From assembly GCA_947169185.1 (NCBI GenBank), contig CAMVOS010000004.1, forward strand, positions 32,660-96,659: 64,000 bases of DNA, written 5' to 3'. The notes under the pieces were generated by a model that made no database searches, was not told the DNA's origin, and saw nothing but the letters and a program-made list of their open reading frames with translations. The position numbers were made by a program, and so were the translations under genes. Below are positions 9,840 to 18,487 of the stretch, piece after piece (position 1 is the stretch's first letter; each line of letters begins with the position of its first letter). This stretch comes from an uncultured Prevotella sp. Its GTDB lineage: Bacteria; Bacteroidota; Bacteroidia; Bacteroidales; Bacteroidaceae.

Positions 9840-9856
9840 TGCAAAGCATGTGCCAA
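9840..9856 (-). promoter_or_regulatory. Sigma-54-type promoter upstream of dnaK
   Basis: The minus strand reads TTGGCAC-ATGC-TTTGCA. This matches the sigma-54 consensus TGGCAC-N5-TTGCA, with GG and GC separated exactly as required for -24/-12. The predicted start is near 9829, giving a leader of about 40 bases. No TAnnTTTG element is visible between here and the dnaK ATG. Confidence 0.65.
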
Positions 9857-9880
9857 AAGAAGAAAAAAGTGGTATATTAG

Positions 9881-9893
9881 TGCCAATTTGGCA
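9881..9893. promoter_or_regulatory. Palindrome TGCCAATTTGGCA upstream of the dnaK promoter
   Basis: A perfect 6+6 inverted repeat around one base, 25 bases upstream of the -24 box, with an extra half-site TGCCAA at 9851 that overlaps the -24 box. It could be the binding site of an activator or repressor of dnaK. Confidence 0.5.
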
Positions 9894-9976
9894 TAAGTTT
9901 GTCACAATCGAATAAAAAAATACATTTATTATTAGAGTTTTAGTGCCTTAAAATTTGTGTTTCCATTTTTTTTATC

Positions 9977-9984
9977 TATCTTTG
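9977..9984 (+). promoter_or_regulatory. Promoter of the GLUG-protein gene
   Basis: TATCTTTGCACC with a TTTG at 9954-9957 as -33 element. The transcript would start near 9991, which rules out the TTG at 9996 as a comfortable start and supports the ATG pair at 10020/10023. Confidence 0.75.
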
Positions 9985-10019
9985 CACCATAATTATTGAT
10001 CAATAGCGAAAACGACATC

Positions 10020-12560
10020 ATGATGAAACGAACGCTTTTAATGCTCGGAATGGCATTTGCCACGATGGCAGTATGGGCACAGAGTACTGGTTGGTCGGCA
10101 GGTATGGGAACCTTGAACGATCCTTATCAAATTAGTAATCTCCAAGACTTGCAGGCTTTGGCGACAGATGTTAATGCTGGCAAGACCTTTAATGGCATCT
10201 TTTTTAAGTTGACCTCAGACATCGACTTGAGCAAGCATTTCAATGCAAAACTGAATAAGAGTTGGACACCAATAGGTAATTCTGGTAATGAAGGCTTTGC
10301 GGGCGTCTTAGATGGTGATAACCATGTTATTACAGGTCTTTACATCTATAATAAAGACGACAAACAAGCCCTCTTTGGTTTTATCAATGGCGGTACCGTC
10401 AAGAATTTGGTGCTTAAGGATTGTAATGTCACAGCTAATAGTCAGGTAGCTGGTATCGCAGGTATGAATAGTGGTACCATTAGCAATTGTTCTGTGTTGG
10501 GTGGTGCCGTTCATTTGATAGGTTCTTTTGGTGATGGTGGCATGATTGCCGGAAATTGTAAAAATGGCGCTATTGACGGTTGCTATGTAGAACGAGCTAC
10601 GCTGTCTGGTAACTATAGCTGTAATATTGGACTTATTGTTGGTAAGGCTAATGGAAGCTTGGTAAGCAATAGTAATGTCAAAGACTCAGAACTGTCTGGT
10701 GGCGTTCATAAAGGTGCTATCCTGGGTTATAATGGTGGAAAAATGAAACTGGAGAAAAATTACTATTCTGCCAATATAAAAGGAGCGAAAGGCGGTTGTG
10801 ATGATAAGGATATTAATAATCCAAAGAATCCTGAAGGTGCCATAAGAATTGGTGCTACGTCCACTATTGCTACGTCAGCACTTGTTGTGACTGCGCCAAA
10901 TGTTTTTGAGACCAATAATAATCAGTCTCAACCTCAGAACAAGACTTATACTGAGGATGAGTTGTGGCCATCCGCATCGCCGCAAACAACTAATGTGTCT
11001 ACAGGTAGTCAAGAATCAGAGTTATGGCCTTCATCAGTACCGAGCGAAAAAGCCCATACGGTGCAGAAACCTGCTCAACAGCCTTCGGCAGTTACTGCTC
11101 CTGCTAAACAGGACGCTCCCACCAAACAGGAAACTCCTGCAGGAAAACCGAATCTAATAACGAATGTTGAAGCGCTTACACCAGCTAAAGTTGCTCCCAA
11201 TAGCTCTTATATCGTTAAGACTAAGGGCGTGCAACCTGTGGTAAAGATGACCAAGGTGACTGCTCCAGGACAGATTAAGGAGGAAGAAGTGGAGCCAGCA
11301 GACTTTATGGGCAAGAATTTCCGCTATGTTAGTATGTGTGATTGGAAAAAAGGTATGCGTTTTATGGTAATACCTGAGAAATACGATTTGCTAGTTAATA
11401 CCTTCTGTGATGCAGTCACGGGTAAGGAGGTTAGTAGCAGTCGTCTGCGCCATAAGATAATGGTATATAAAGGTCATGAGGATATGCCTAACGGACGTGT
11501 TCATGTGAATTTCTCTTGTGAGGACGACAAGAAGAACTACTACTATGAGTTGCCAAACGGAACCTTCGATGACTATTGTTTTGGTAAGATGGGTGTTCCT
11601 ACACTGGCCTATCTGGGCGATGTGGACAAAGCACGTGAGTTGCTGATGAATCAGATGATGTTGACACGTACTGAGTTCTTCCGTGAGGATACCGAGTGGG
11701 ATGGCAATGGATACAAAGAAGTACGTTATCCCAAGAATAAAGTGGTGACAGTAAAAGCTGTTGGTGTGGGCACTCGTTCGTTCCCAGTAAAGATTATCGT
11801 TGAGGACGAGGATGGCAATCAGTTCTATCAGAATGTAGCAATGTCGAAGATTAACAGTGGTATGCGTGATGATGAATTCTCTGTTGACAATGAGAAATTC
11901 CTCTTCCAAGGCTCGTTTGAGTTTACTGGTGGCGAGATGGCTGTATCGACTGATATTAGGAGCTACTTGAATCAGACAGTTCATACTATTGTGTCTACGA
12001 GCATGAGCAGTAAGGGCTCTGGTAAGGTTCGTGATGTCAAAGTGCCTCGTTTCACAGGTTTTATTATTGACGAAATCAATTCTGTCAAGGATAGTCGTTA
12101 TTACACGTTAACGCTGCGTGAGACGGAGACGCGTCGTATCTACTACAAAGATGTCTTGTTTAGTGAAAAAGACCTGATGGAACTTCGCGACGCCTCGAAG
12201 GACGACTACTTTGGTTATATCTTCGGTATGGGAGAAGGTGCACTGCGCAATACTAGTCTTGAAACACGTACCGCCATTCGTGAAGGTCGTGTGATTCCTG
12301 GCATGTCGGAAGACGAGGTGCTGATGGCTGTGGGTGAGCCTTTACAGAAGACGAAAGATAGCAATGGAGTACGCGAGTGGATCTACAACCGTTCAAATGG
12401 TGTGCTGTTAGTGGTACAGTTCAATGCGAAGGGTAAGGTCAGTAAGGCTGGTGGTCGCGCAACAAAGGCCACTAAGTTCTTTGGTGGTAAGAAGGCTGCC
12501 AAGACGACAGGTGACACAACAGGTGATAAGACGAAGAATGGCACACCATTGGAAAATTAA
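10020..12560 (+). CDS. Secreted GLUG-repeat protein with BamE-like C-terminal segment
   Basis: About 846 residues. A signal peptide ending VWAQ is followed by a GLUG-type beta-helix repeat region (about 20-270; blocks such as GTLNDPYQISNLQDL, FAGVLDGDNHVITGL and GTVKNLVLKDCNV). Next is a Pro/Gln/Thr-rich linker with two ELWPSS-type repeats, then an unrecognised beta-rich domain (about 420-740). Near the C-terminus IPGMSEDEVLMAVGEP...REWIYNR resembles the SmpA/OmlA (BamE) motif. GLUG modules are common in surface adhesins. It is probably exported to the cell surface; its role is unknown. An ATG pair at 10020 and 10023 both fit as start. Confidence 0.78.
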   Translation: MMKRTLLMLGMAFATMAVWAQSTGWSAGMGTLNDPYQISNLQDLQALATDVNAGKTFNGIFFKLTSDIDLSKHFNAKLNKSWTPIGNSGNEGFAGVLDGDNHVITGLYIYNKDDKQALFGFINGGTVKNLVLKDCNVTANSQVAGIAGMNSGTISNCSVLGGAVHLIGSFGDGGMIAGNCKNGAIDGCYVERATLSGNYSCNIGLIVGKANGSLVSNSNVKDSELSGGVHKGAILGYNGGKMKLEKNYYSANIKGAKGGCDDKDINNPKNPEGAIRIGATSTIATSALVVTAPNVFETNNNQSQPQNKTYTEDELWPSASPQTTNVSTGSQESELWPSSVPSEKAHTVQKPAQQPSAVTAPAKQDAPTKQETPAGKPNLITNVEALTPAKVAPNSSYIVKTKGVQPVVKMTKVTAPGQIKEEEVEPADFMGKNFRYVSMCDWKKGMRFMVIPEKYDLLVNTFCDAVTGKEVSSSRLRHKIMVYKGHEDMPNGRVHVNFSCEDDKKNYYYELPNGTFDDYCFGKMGVPTLAYLGDVDKARELLMNQMMLTRTEFFREDTEWDGNGYKEVRYPKNKVVTVKAVGVGTRSFPVKIIVEDEDGNQFYQNVAMSKINSGMRDDEFSVDNEKFLFQGSFEFTGGEMAVSTDIRSYLNQTVHTIVSTSMSSKGSGKVRDVKVPRFTGFIIDEINSVKDSRYYTLTLRETETRRIYYKDVLFSEKDLMELRDASKDDYFGYIFGMGEGALRNTSLETRTAIREGRVIPGMSEDEVLMAVGEPLQKTKDSNGVREWIYNRSNGVLLVVQFNAKGKVSKAGGRATKATKFFGGKKAAKTTGDTTGDKTKNGTPLEN

Positions 12561-12625
12561 CGTCAATTATGTCAAAATGTCAGTAATTGTAGTTGGAAAA
12601 CGTATCATTTAAATAGATTTGCATT

Positions 12626-13051
12626 ATGAAAAAAATTCTGTTATTGGCTTGTGTGACATTTATGTTCACCTCATGCATTACGACTGTAAAGACCGCTAAA
12701 GTCGCTGACACCAAAGGACAACTACTGAGTGCTACTGTTGCCGACCTAGAGGTGTCACCCGTGCGCGTCACTTATTCGATGGCTCCCAGCAAGGCTATTC
12801 AGCGTGTAGGACTGCACAATGTAAAGGCTGCTGCTATTCGTGAGTGTTTGGAGAAAAATGGTAATGCTGATGTGCTGGTGGATGCAGAGTATACGATTGA
12901 GAGAGAAAAGTTGCTGTTGGGCAGTCGTATCAACCTGATTACTGTCAGTGGTCATCCCGCTCGCTACAGAGGCTATCATTCGCTGAACGACTCTGTATGG
13001 TGCAATCCGTGGTTCCGTTTGGGTTATGGCAGTGACATCAAGCATCCGTAA
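12626..13051 (+). CDS. Small lipoprotein, paralogue of the next gene
   Basis: A 141-residue lipoprotein with lipobox FTSC at about residue 16. Its whole mature part matches the N-terminal half of the following gene: shared blocks ATVADL-VS--RVTY, PSKAIQR-GL-NVK, GNADVLV and LLLGSRIN-ITVSG-PA-Y. I do not recognise the family. The shorter copy ends soon after the shared region and lacks the beta-barrel-like domain. It lies 65 bases after the GLUG gene and 35 before its paralogue, probably one operon. Confidence 0.75.
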   Translation: MKKILLLACVTFMFTSCITTVKTAKVADTKGQLLSATVADLEVSPVRVTYSMAPSKAIQRVGLHNVKAAAIRECLEKNGNADVLVDAEYTIEREKLLLGSRINLITVSGHPARYRGYHSLNDSVWCNPWFRLGYGSDIKHP

Positions 13052-13086
13052 ATAACGTAGTGTAAACCTAAAATCATTTTCAGACG

Positions 13087-14154
13087 ATGAATAATGTAAA
13101 AGGTTTTATGGCATTGGCTGCCGTCGTGTTGCTGTCGTCGTGTGTCACAACGACGAAGACAGCCCGCACGGCTTCGACCAGTGCGACCATCAAGAACGCT
13201 ACTGTGGCAGACTTGAGGGTCTCAGACAAGCGCGTGACTTATACGATGAGTCCTTCCAAGGCTATTCAGCGTGCTGGTTTGAGTAATGTCAAGCAGGCAG
13301 CTATTCAGGAGGCTTTGACTTTGAATGGTAATGCTGACGTCATGGTAGAACCCGAGTTTGTCATTGAAAAAGAGCGTTTGCTATTTGGTTCGCGTATCAA
13401 TAGTATAACGGTGACAGGTCGTCCTGCCTACTATGAGAACTTCCGTACATTGCCTGATTCTGTTTGGCACAAGCCTGGGTTCTATGGTCAGCCGGAAGTG
13501 GTTTATGTCGGGACTCACGATGGAAAGCTCCTTCCTGGGTATGGTACTCCTAAACGTGGTGGTATCGGAGGTCTTGTAGGCAAGCTATCAGGAAAGAATA
13601 AGAGCCAAAATCAAGTTAAGACAGAACGTGAAGACACCGGCTGGCGTCGCTCTGGTATGGGTGTCTATTTAACAGCTATGGGCGGTTACGAGCAGTGGAA
13701 TGTAGGCTCTGGCTCTAAAGCTTCAGGTAGAAGCTATTTGCACGATATTGAAGATCATGGTGCCTATTTTGGTAGCATGCTGACAGTCGGTTATAACGTT
13801 ACCTCACACTGGTTCCTGGGTGCAGGCGCAGGAGCATATTGGAGTGGTCGTAAGGATATGTGTAATGTGCCTATCTATGGCAATATCCGTTATAATTTCT
13901 CTGGCCGCAAAAAAAGTACTTGGTTCCTTGACTATAAGGGAGGCGTGAATGTTGTTCCCAACACGAAATCATTGAAGAGCGGCGTGATGTTAGCTTTCTC
14001 CTTGGGCCGTGACTTTGGAGGCTTTGAATTGGCAGCTCAGACCATGTATGTGCAGTCTAAGAATACTGATGACATGTTTTGGGGGGATACTACCTATAAG
14101 GATGTCAAGTGGGAAGTGCCACATGTTGGATTGGTATTGGGTATTGCACTCTAA
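13087..14154 (+). CDS. Lipoprotein with C-terminal beta-barrel-like domain, paralogue of previous gene
   Basis: 355 residues with lipobox LSSC near residue 19. Residues about 20-140 are homologous to the previous gene. A basic linker follows, then residues about 185-355 form alternating Gly/aromatic strands (GVYLTAMGGYEQW, GSMLTVGYNVTSHWFLGAGAGAYW, ending HVGLVLGIAL). That pattern is typical of small outer-membrane barrels in Bacteroidetes. It is probably an outer-membrane protein whose lipoprotein part was duplicated. A strong terminator follows at once. Confidence 0.75.
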   Translation: MNNVKGFMALAAVVLLSSCVTTTKTARTASTSATIKNATVADLRVSDKRVTYTMSPSKAIQRAGLSNVKQAAIQEALTLNGNADVMVEPEFVIEKERLLFGSRINSITVTGRPAYYENFRTLPDSVWHKPGFYGQPEVVYVGTHDGKLLPGYGTPKRGGIGGLVGKLSGKNKSQNQVKTEREDTGWRRSGMGVYLTAMGGYEQWNVGSGSKASGRSYLHDIEDHGAYFGSMLTVGYNVTSHWFLGAGAGAYWSGRKDMCNVPIYGNIRYNFSGRKKSTWFLDYKGGVNVVPNTKSLKSGVMLAFSLGRDFGGFELAAQTMYVQSKNTDDMFWGDTTYKDVKWEVPHVGLVLGIAL

Positions 14155-14174
14155 GAAATGTCTGGCACAGAATT

Positions 14175-14212
14175 AAAAAAGGTAAGAAACGGTTTCGTTT
14201 CTTACCTTTTTT
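14175..14212. terminator. Bidirectional terminator between the lipoprotein and recA
   Basis: A perfect 16-bp stem, AAAAAAGGTAAGAAAC with GTTTCTTACCTTTTTT, and a six-base loop. It lies between two converging genes and has T-runs on both strands. Confidence 0.92.
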
Positions 14213-14220
14213 GTAATGTT

Positions 14221-15252
14221 TTACTTTTGTTCTTTGAGCTTCTCCATGACCTTAGCTTCCAACTCTTCAGCCAGTTCAGGATTGTCCTTCAACATCTCTT
14301 TCACCGCTGCATCACCCTGTCCCAGTTTGGTATCTCCATAGCTAAACCATGAACCTTTCTTAGTAATGATTTCGTACTCAACGCCCAGGTCAACAATCTC
14401 GCCAATCTTCGAGATTCCTTCACCAAACATAATCTCAAATTCTGCCTTACGGAAGGGAGGAGCCACTTTGTTCTTCACCACCTTCACCTTGACTTTGTTA
14501 CCGATGACGTTTTCCTCTTCTTTGATGGACTGCGACTTGCGGATATCCAAACGGACGGAAGCATAGAACTTCAGGGCATTACCACCAGTAGTCGTCTCAG
14601 GATTGCCAAACATCACACCAATCTTTTCACGCAACTGGTTGATGAAGATACAAGTAGTCTTGGTCTTGGCAATGGTACCTGTCAGTTTGCGAAGGGCCTG
14701 TGACATCAGACGAGCATGCAAACCCACAGCAGAATCGCCCATATCGCCCTCAATCTCTTTCTTAGGCGTCAGCGCTGCCACAGAATCAACAACGAGAATG
14801 TCGACAGCACTTGAGCGAATCAGCTGATCAGCAATCTCCAATGCCTGCTCGCCATTGTCAGGCTGCGAGATTATTAGGTTGTCAATGTCGACACCCAGTT
14901 TTTCTGCATAGAAACGGTCGAAGGCATGCTCCGCATCAATAAAAGCGGCCGTACCACCAGCCTTCTGGCACTCAGCAATGGCGTGAATAGCCAGTGTGGT
15001 CTTACCAGACGACTCAGGACCATAGATCTCGATGATACGTCCCTTGGGATAGCCACCAACGCCCAATGCTGCGTTCAGTCCTATAGAACCAGTGGGGATG
15101 ACCTCTACATTCTCTATCTTCTCGTCGCCCATCTTCATGATGCTGCCCTTGCCAAAGTCCTTCTCAATCTTGGCCATAGCAGCCTGTAGGGCTTTCATCT
15201 TTTGTTCTTGCGGAGTCAACTGCTCCTCTTTTTTTTCTTCTTTCTTTGCCAT
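14221..15252 (-). CDS. recA: Recombinase RecA
   Basis: ATP-dependent strand-exchange protein for homologous recombination and SOS induction, 343 residues as expected. Walker [12 protein letters not shown], Walker [14 protein letters not shown], the L2-region [15 protein letters not shown] and [22 protein letters not shown] are all present. The charged Lys/Glu N-terminus is normal for the phylum. No standard promoter is visible just upstream; instead an array of 8-base repeats fills the 87 bases to the preceding stop. No SOS box is recognisable. Confidence 0.98.
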   Translation of the reverse strand: MAKKEEKKEEQLTPQEQKMKALQAAMAKIEKDFGKGSIMKMGDEKIENVEVIPTGSIGLNAALGVGGYPKGRIIEIYGPESSGKTTLAIHAIAECQKAGGTAAFIDAEHAFDRFYAEKLGVDIDNLIISQPDNGEQALEIADQLIRSSAVDILVVDSVAALTPKKEIEGDMGDSAVGLHARLMSQALRKLTGTIAKTKTTCIFINQLREKIGVMFGNPETTTGGNALKFYASVRLDIRKSQSIKEEENVIGNKVKVKVVKNKVAPPFRKAEFEIMFGEGISKIGEIVDLGVEYEIITKKGSWFSYGDTKLGQGDAAVKEMLKDNPELAEELEAKVMEKLKEQK

Positions 15253-15262
15253 AATATTTTTC

Positions 15263-15334
15263 GTTATTTCGTTATTTCGTTATTTCGTTATTTCGATGTT
15301 TCGATGCTTCGAGATTTCGATATTCCGATATTTC
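15263..15334. repeat. Octamer array upstream of recA (9 units)
   Basis: Four perfect GTTATTTC units (15263-15294) are followed by five degenerate ones: GATGTTTC, GATGCTTC, GAGATTTC, GATATTCC and GATATTTC. The period is exactly eight bases throughout. It fills the gap between the recA start and the stop of the upstream gene. Confidence 0.95.
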
Positions 15335-15339
15335 GAGGA

Positions 15340-16605
15340 TTACAGTTCTAAGTCGCCATCGTGGATTTCATGCCAAGGCAGACCTTGTTTGTTCAGTTGT
15401 TCCATAAAAGGATCGGGATCGAACTCTTCGACATTGTGTACGCCAGGCTTCTTCCAAAGTCCCTTGCAGAACATCATAGCACCAATCATGGCAGGAACGC
15501 CAGTGGTGTAAGAGACGCCCTGCATACCTGTCTCTTCGTAAGCAGCACGGTGTGAGCAGTTGTTATAGACGTAATAGGTATGCTCCTTGCCATCGTTGCC
15601 GATACCACGGATGCGACAGCCGATAGAGGTCTGACCCTCGTAGTTCTCGCCCAAATCCTGTGGGTTAGGCAGTACAGCCTTCAGGAACTGCAGAGGAACG
15701 ATCTTCACCTTTGCTGTACCTGTGCCATCAGCCAGAGGAGCCTCGTATTCCACTTCGTCAATACGGCTCATACCGATGTTCTGAATCACTTCCAGGTGTT
15801 TCAGGTACTGCTGACCAAAGGTCATCCAGAAGCGGGCACGCTTGATGGTGGGGTAGTTGATAACCAGCGACTCAATCTCCTCGTGGTGCAACAGGTAGCT
15901 GTCGCGAGGACCAATCTCAGGATAGTTCAGATCTTTGTGGATCTCGAGTGGCTCTGTCTCCACCCACTTGCCATTTTCCCAATAGAGTCCCTTCTGGGTA
16001 ATCTCACGGATGTTGATCTCTGGGTTGAAGTTGGTAGCGAAAGCTTTATGGTGGTCGCCTGCATTACAGTCGACGATGTCCAGATACTGAATCTCCTTAA
16101 AATGGTGTTTGGCAGCATAAGCGGTATAGATGCTGGTTACACCCGGGTCAAAACCACAGCCGAGGATAGCGGTAAGACCAGCCTGTTCGAAGCGCTCGCG
16201 ATAAGCCCACTGCCATGAGTACTCAAAGTGAGCCTCGTCCTTTGGCTCGTAGTTAGCAGTATCCAGATAGCTGCATCCGCAAGCCAGACAGGCATCCATG
16301 ATGGTCAGGTCTTGATAAGGCAAAGCCAGATTGATAACCAATTCGGGCTTATAGTCATTGAAGAGTGCCTTCAACTGTTCTACATCGTCAGCGTCAACCT
16401 GGGCAGTCTTGATTTTTAGAGGTGAGTGGTGAGAGGTGAGAGGTGAGAGAATACCTTTTTCCTCTATTGCTTTTACTATCGCATCGCATTTCTCTTTGCG
16501 ACGCGATGCAATCATAAACTCCGTAAAAACGTCAGCATTCTGAGCAATCTTGAATGCTGCTACAGTAGCGACGCCACCGGCGCCAATCATTAATACTCTA
16601 CTCAT
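15340..16605 (-). CDS. Saccharopine dehydrogenase-family protein, probably carboxynorspermidine synthase
   Basis: Likely the NADPH-dependent carboxynorspermidine/carboxyspermidine dehydrogenase of the alternative polyamine pathway. The 421-residue protein opens with a Rossmann nucleotide site (VLMIGAGGVATVAAFK) and carries LALPYQDLTIMDACLACG, GCGFDPGVTSIY and a C-terminal SCPD block (TTGVPAMIGAMMFCKGLW). Length and blocks fit that group better than lysine-pathway enzymes. Odd: residues about 53-63 (LSPLTSHHSPL) are encoded by a 7-base tandem array that interrupts the Rossmann domain in frame. The partner decarboxylase is not in the window. Confidence 0.85.
   Translation of the reverse strand: MSRVLMIGAGGVATVAAFKIAQNADVFTEFMIASRRKEKCDAIVKAIEEKGILSPLTSHHSPLKIKTAQVDADDVEQLKALFNDYKPELVINLALPYQDLTIMDACLACGCSYLDTANYEPKDEAHFEYSWQWAYRERFEQAGLTAILGCGFDPGVTSIYTAYAAKHHFKEIQYLDIVDCNAGDHHKAFATNFNPEINIREITQKGLYWENGKWVETEPLEIHKDLNYPEIGPRDSYLLHHEEIESLVINYPTIKRARFWMTFGQQYLKHLEVIQNIGMSRIDEVEYEAPLADGTGTAKVKIVPLQFLKAVLPNPQDLGENYEGQTSIGCRIRGIGNDGKEHTYYVYNNCSHRAAYEETGMQGVSYTTGVPAMIGAMMFCKGLWKKPGVHNVEEFDPDPFMEQLNKQGLPWHEIHDGDLEL
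16421..16448. repeat. Heptamer array (GGTGAGA)x4 inside the dehydrogenase gene
   Basis: Units GGTGAGT, GGTGAGA, GGTGAGA, GGTGAGA, seven bases apart, within coding sequence. The minus-strand word TCTCACC is the same heptamer as in the ispH array at 32847. Confidence 0.95.
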
Positions 16606-16610
16606 CTTGT

Positions 16611-16658
16611 CAATTTACAATTTTACAATTTACTATTTACAATTTATTTAGTTATTTG
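16611..16658. repeat. Degenerate 8-base AT-rich array upstream of the dehydrogenase
   Basis: CAATTTAC, AATTTTAC and AATTTACT-like units with a period near eight fill the gap between the dehydrogenase start and the next stop. Much more degenerate than the other arrays. Confidence 0.55.
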
Positions 16659-16674
16659 GTTATTGTATTATTCC

Positions 16675-17253
16675 TTAAGTCATTCTGTTCAGTTCTTCTG
16701 ATCGGATGCCGAGGGCAGCCATGAGCGAGTAGCCAAGGATTTCCTGACGGAAGTTGCCTCCTTCCATAGGCTGCATGGCCAGCACGGTGATGCGTTTCTC
16801 ATCATCTGCATGGCGTAGTCCTTCGCGTACCTTGTTATATATATGTTCTGCATCAGGCACCGCGATGAGGCGTTTGACTTCCTTGGCATTGGCGAGAACC
16901 TGCATAGAGTCTATGAAGAGATCGTCCATTGTGGTAAGGTCTTCCACCTGGACGCAGCTGATGAGGAATTCGCCAAGACGACCGTTGAAAGCCTTGCCAT
17001 CCAGTTCCTCTAAAATCCCAGGGGTGAAATAATCCATTTTTGGTCGCTTGTGCAGCAACATCACCTGCGTCTGATGGTCGCCCTCTCGCAGCCCTCCATC
17101 CAGTGCCACACATTCCAGCCACTGAGCCATGTCAGCCGGCGGAATCCTGCGGCCTATCATGCGCTCAAAGTTCACTGTCAAGTCAAACGCTACCTTGTCG
17201 ACGTAGTCAGCATCGACAAGTATAACGTTCTCTTTCCATTTTGTTTCGTTCAT
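16675..17253 (-). CDS. Conserved hypothetical protein
   Basis: A 192-residue soluble protein without signal peptide or membrane segment. It begins NETKWKENVILVDADYVDKVAFDLTVNFERM and has alternating alpha/beta segments suggesting a small Rossmann-like fold (ILVDADYVD, VQVEDL, LIAVPDAEHI, TVLAMQP). I believe it is a Bacteroidales-specific uncharacterised family but cannot name it with certainty. The promoter TAATTTTG lies only four bases before the ATG, so the mRNA may be leaderless. It precedes the dehydrogenase and recA on the same strand. Confidence 0.7.
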   Translation of the reverse strand: MNETKWKENVILVDADYVDKVAFDLTVNFERMIGRRIPPADMAQWLECVALDGGLREGDHQTQVMLLHKRPKMDYFTPGILEELDGKAFNGRLGEFLISCVQVEDLTTMDDLFIDSMQVLANAKEVKRLIAVPDAEHIYNKVREGLRHADDEKRITVLAMQPMEGGNFRQEILGYSLMAALGIRSEELNRMT

Positions 17254-17257
17254 GCAG

Positions 17258-17265
17258 CAAAATTA
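17258..17265 (-). promoter_or_regulatory. Promoter TAATTTTG abutting an ATG
   Basis: A minus-strand TAATTTTG four bases upstream of the ATG at 17253. With the usual start about 5-7 bases after this element, transcription would begin at or within the start codon. Confidence 0.55.
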
Positions 17266-17348
17266 CGCATTTTAATGCAAATTGCCAAAGAAAACATTCT
17301 GAAATAAACTTAATTGGCTAAAAATTTGGAGAATTCGAATAAAACTCC

Positions 17349-17356
17349 TAAATTTG
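17349..17356 (+). promoter_or_regulatory. Promoter of the secreted-protein gene
   Basis: TAAATTTGCAC with a TTTG at 17325-17328 as -33 element; the leader before the ATG at 17396 is about 33 bases. Confidence 0.75.
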
Positions 17357-17395
17357 CACGCAGAAACTTAATTACTAATTCAAATTTATACGTGT

Positions 17396-18397
17396 ATGAA
17401 GAAATTTTTTACTCTTATTTCCGTAGCTGTTGCAGCTATGAGTGTTCAGGCACAGTCTATTTGGAAGGCAGCTGAGTTTGACCTTTCTACCGCTGTCGAG
17501 ACAGAACTGTCAGAAGGTGTTTATGGTGGTGGTACTGCCGATGCTCCTGATACGAGCATACCTTTGACTATCAAGACGTCTACGATTACTGCTACTGTCG
17601 ACGGAATCACCATGACAGGTGTCTCTACTCCTAACAGTTTGAGCAAGAAGGATGTAGAAGACGGCAAGACTCAGGTTTATTGGGAACTGAAAGGCAAGAC
17701 TGCCGATGACGAGAATCCTAACGACGCACTTATTACTGACGATTGCACTCCGCAGTTTGCTCAGTATCTGATGCCGAAGGGTAATCCTGGTTTCCAACAT
17801 TGGGAGTTCTATGAACTTAACTCTGATGAAGAAGAGGTGTTCCGTGCTTATGACACCTACTGGGAGCCAGGAGCAACAGTTATGCCTGCCAAGGGTGCAT
17901 ATTACAAATTTGCTGCCACTACCAGCGGTGCTCTTCGTGTAGCTATCTATGGTAACAAGAATACCAATCCTACTTATGTAGTCGACGAAGCTACCCTGAC
18001 ACCTATGGCTCCAGCTAATATTACAGTAAGTATTTATTACCAGAATACGGGCTTTGTTTATGAGGGCAGTGTTGACGAAGGTACAGCCAAGTACTTCAAC
18101 GTAGGCCCGATGGCTGACGACTTCGTGCTGCAGCACACCAATGGTGTTACCCAGAACCGCCCGGTTCTTGGCTATATCGATTTCGATGTTGAGGCAGGCA
18201 AGACCTATTGGCTGTTCAACCCCAAGAGCCAGATTGGTATCTATGGCTTCTATTTTGCATCAGGTTCTGCTGGTATTGCTAATGTGAAGGCTGAACTTGA
18301 CAGCAATGCTCCTCGCTACAATCTCGCAGGTCAGAAGGTTGCTGAGAACTACAAGGGCGTAGTTATCCAGAATGGTCATAAGAGAATTCAGAAGTAA
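17396..18397 (+). CDS. Secreted protein with Prevotella-type C-terminal tail
   Basis: 333 residues. A cleavable signal peptide (VAAMSVQAQS) leads into a beta-rich body without recognised catalytic motifs. The end, RYNLAGQKVAENYKGVVIQNGHKRIQK in style, is the degenerate C-terminal tail (YNL-GQ-V...KG-VI-NG) shared in pattern with the pectinases below. It sits directly before the pectin lyase operon but has its own promoter and terminator. A carbohydrate-binding or accessory role is possible but is only inferred from position. Confidence 0.75.
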   Translation: MKKFFTLISVAVAAMSVQAQSIWKAAEFDLSTAVETELSEGVYGGGTADAPDTSIPLTIKTSTITATVDGITMTGVSTPNSLSKKDVEDGKTQVYWELKGKTADDENPNDALITDDCTPQFAQYLMPKGNPGFQHWEFYELNSDEEEVFRAYDTYWEPGATVMPAKGAYYKFAATTSGALRVAIYGNKNTNPTYVVDEATLTPMAPANITVSIYYQNTGFVYEGSVDEGTAKYFNVGPMADDFVLQHTNGVTQNRPVLGYIDFDVEAGKTYWLFNPKSQIGIYGFYFASGSAGIANVKAELDSNAPRYNLAGQKVAENYKGVVIQNGHKRIQK

Positions 18398-18418
18398 TGT
18401 TTTTTCAATAAAGACATG

Positions 18419-18450
18419 CGGAGCTGCTTTTGAGTGGCTCCGTTTTTTTT
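18419..18450 (+). terminator. Terminator after the secreted protein
   Basis: CGGAGC (18419-18424) pairs with GCTCCG (18437-18442) and is followed by eight T residues. Confidence 0.85.
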
Positions 18451-18487
18451 GTTGATATGAGGGGGACAAAGGGGCTGCTTGTTCGTC

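Noticed and set aside
9876..9891. Second sigma-54 promoter (TTGGCACTAATATACC on the minus strand)
   Set aside because: The -12 GC dinucleotide is missing; it is better read as half of the palindrome.
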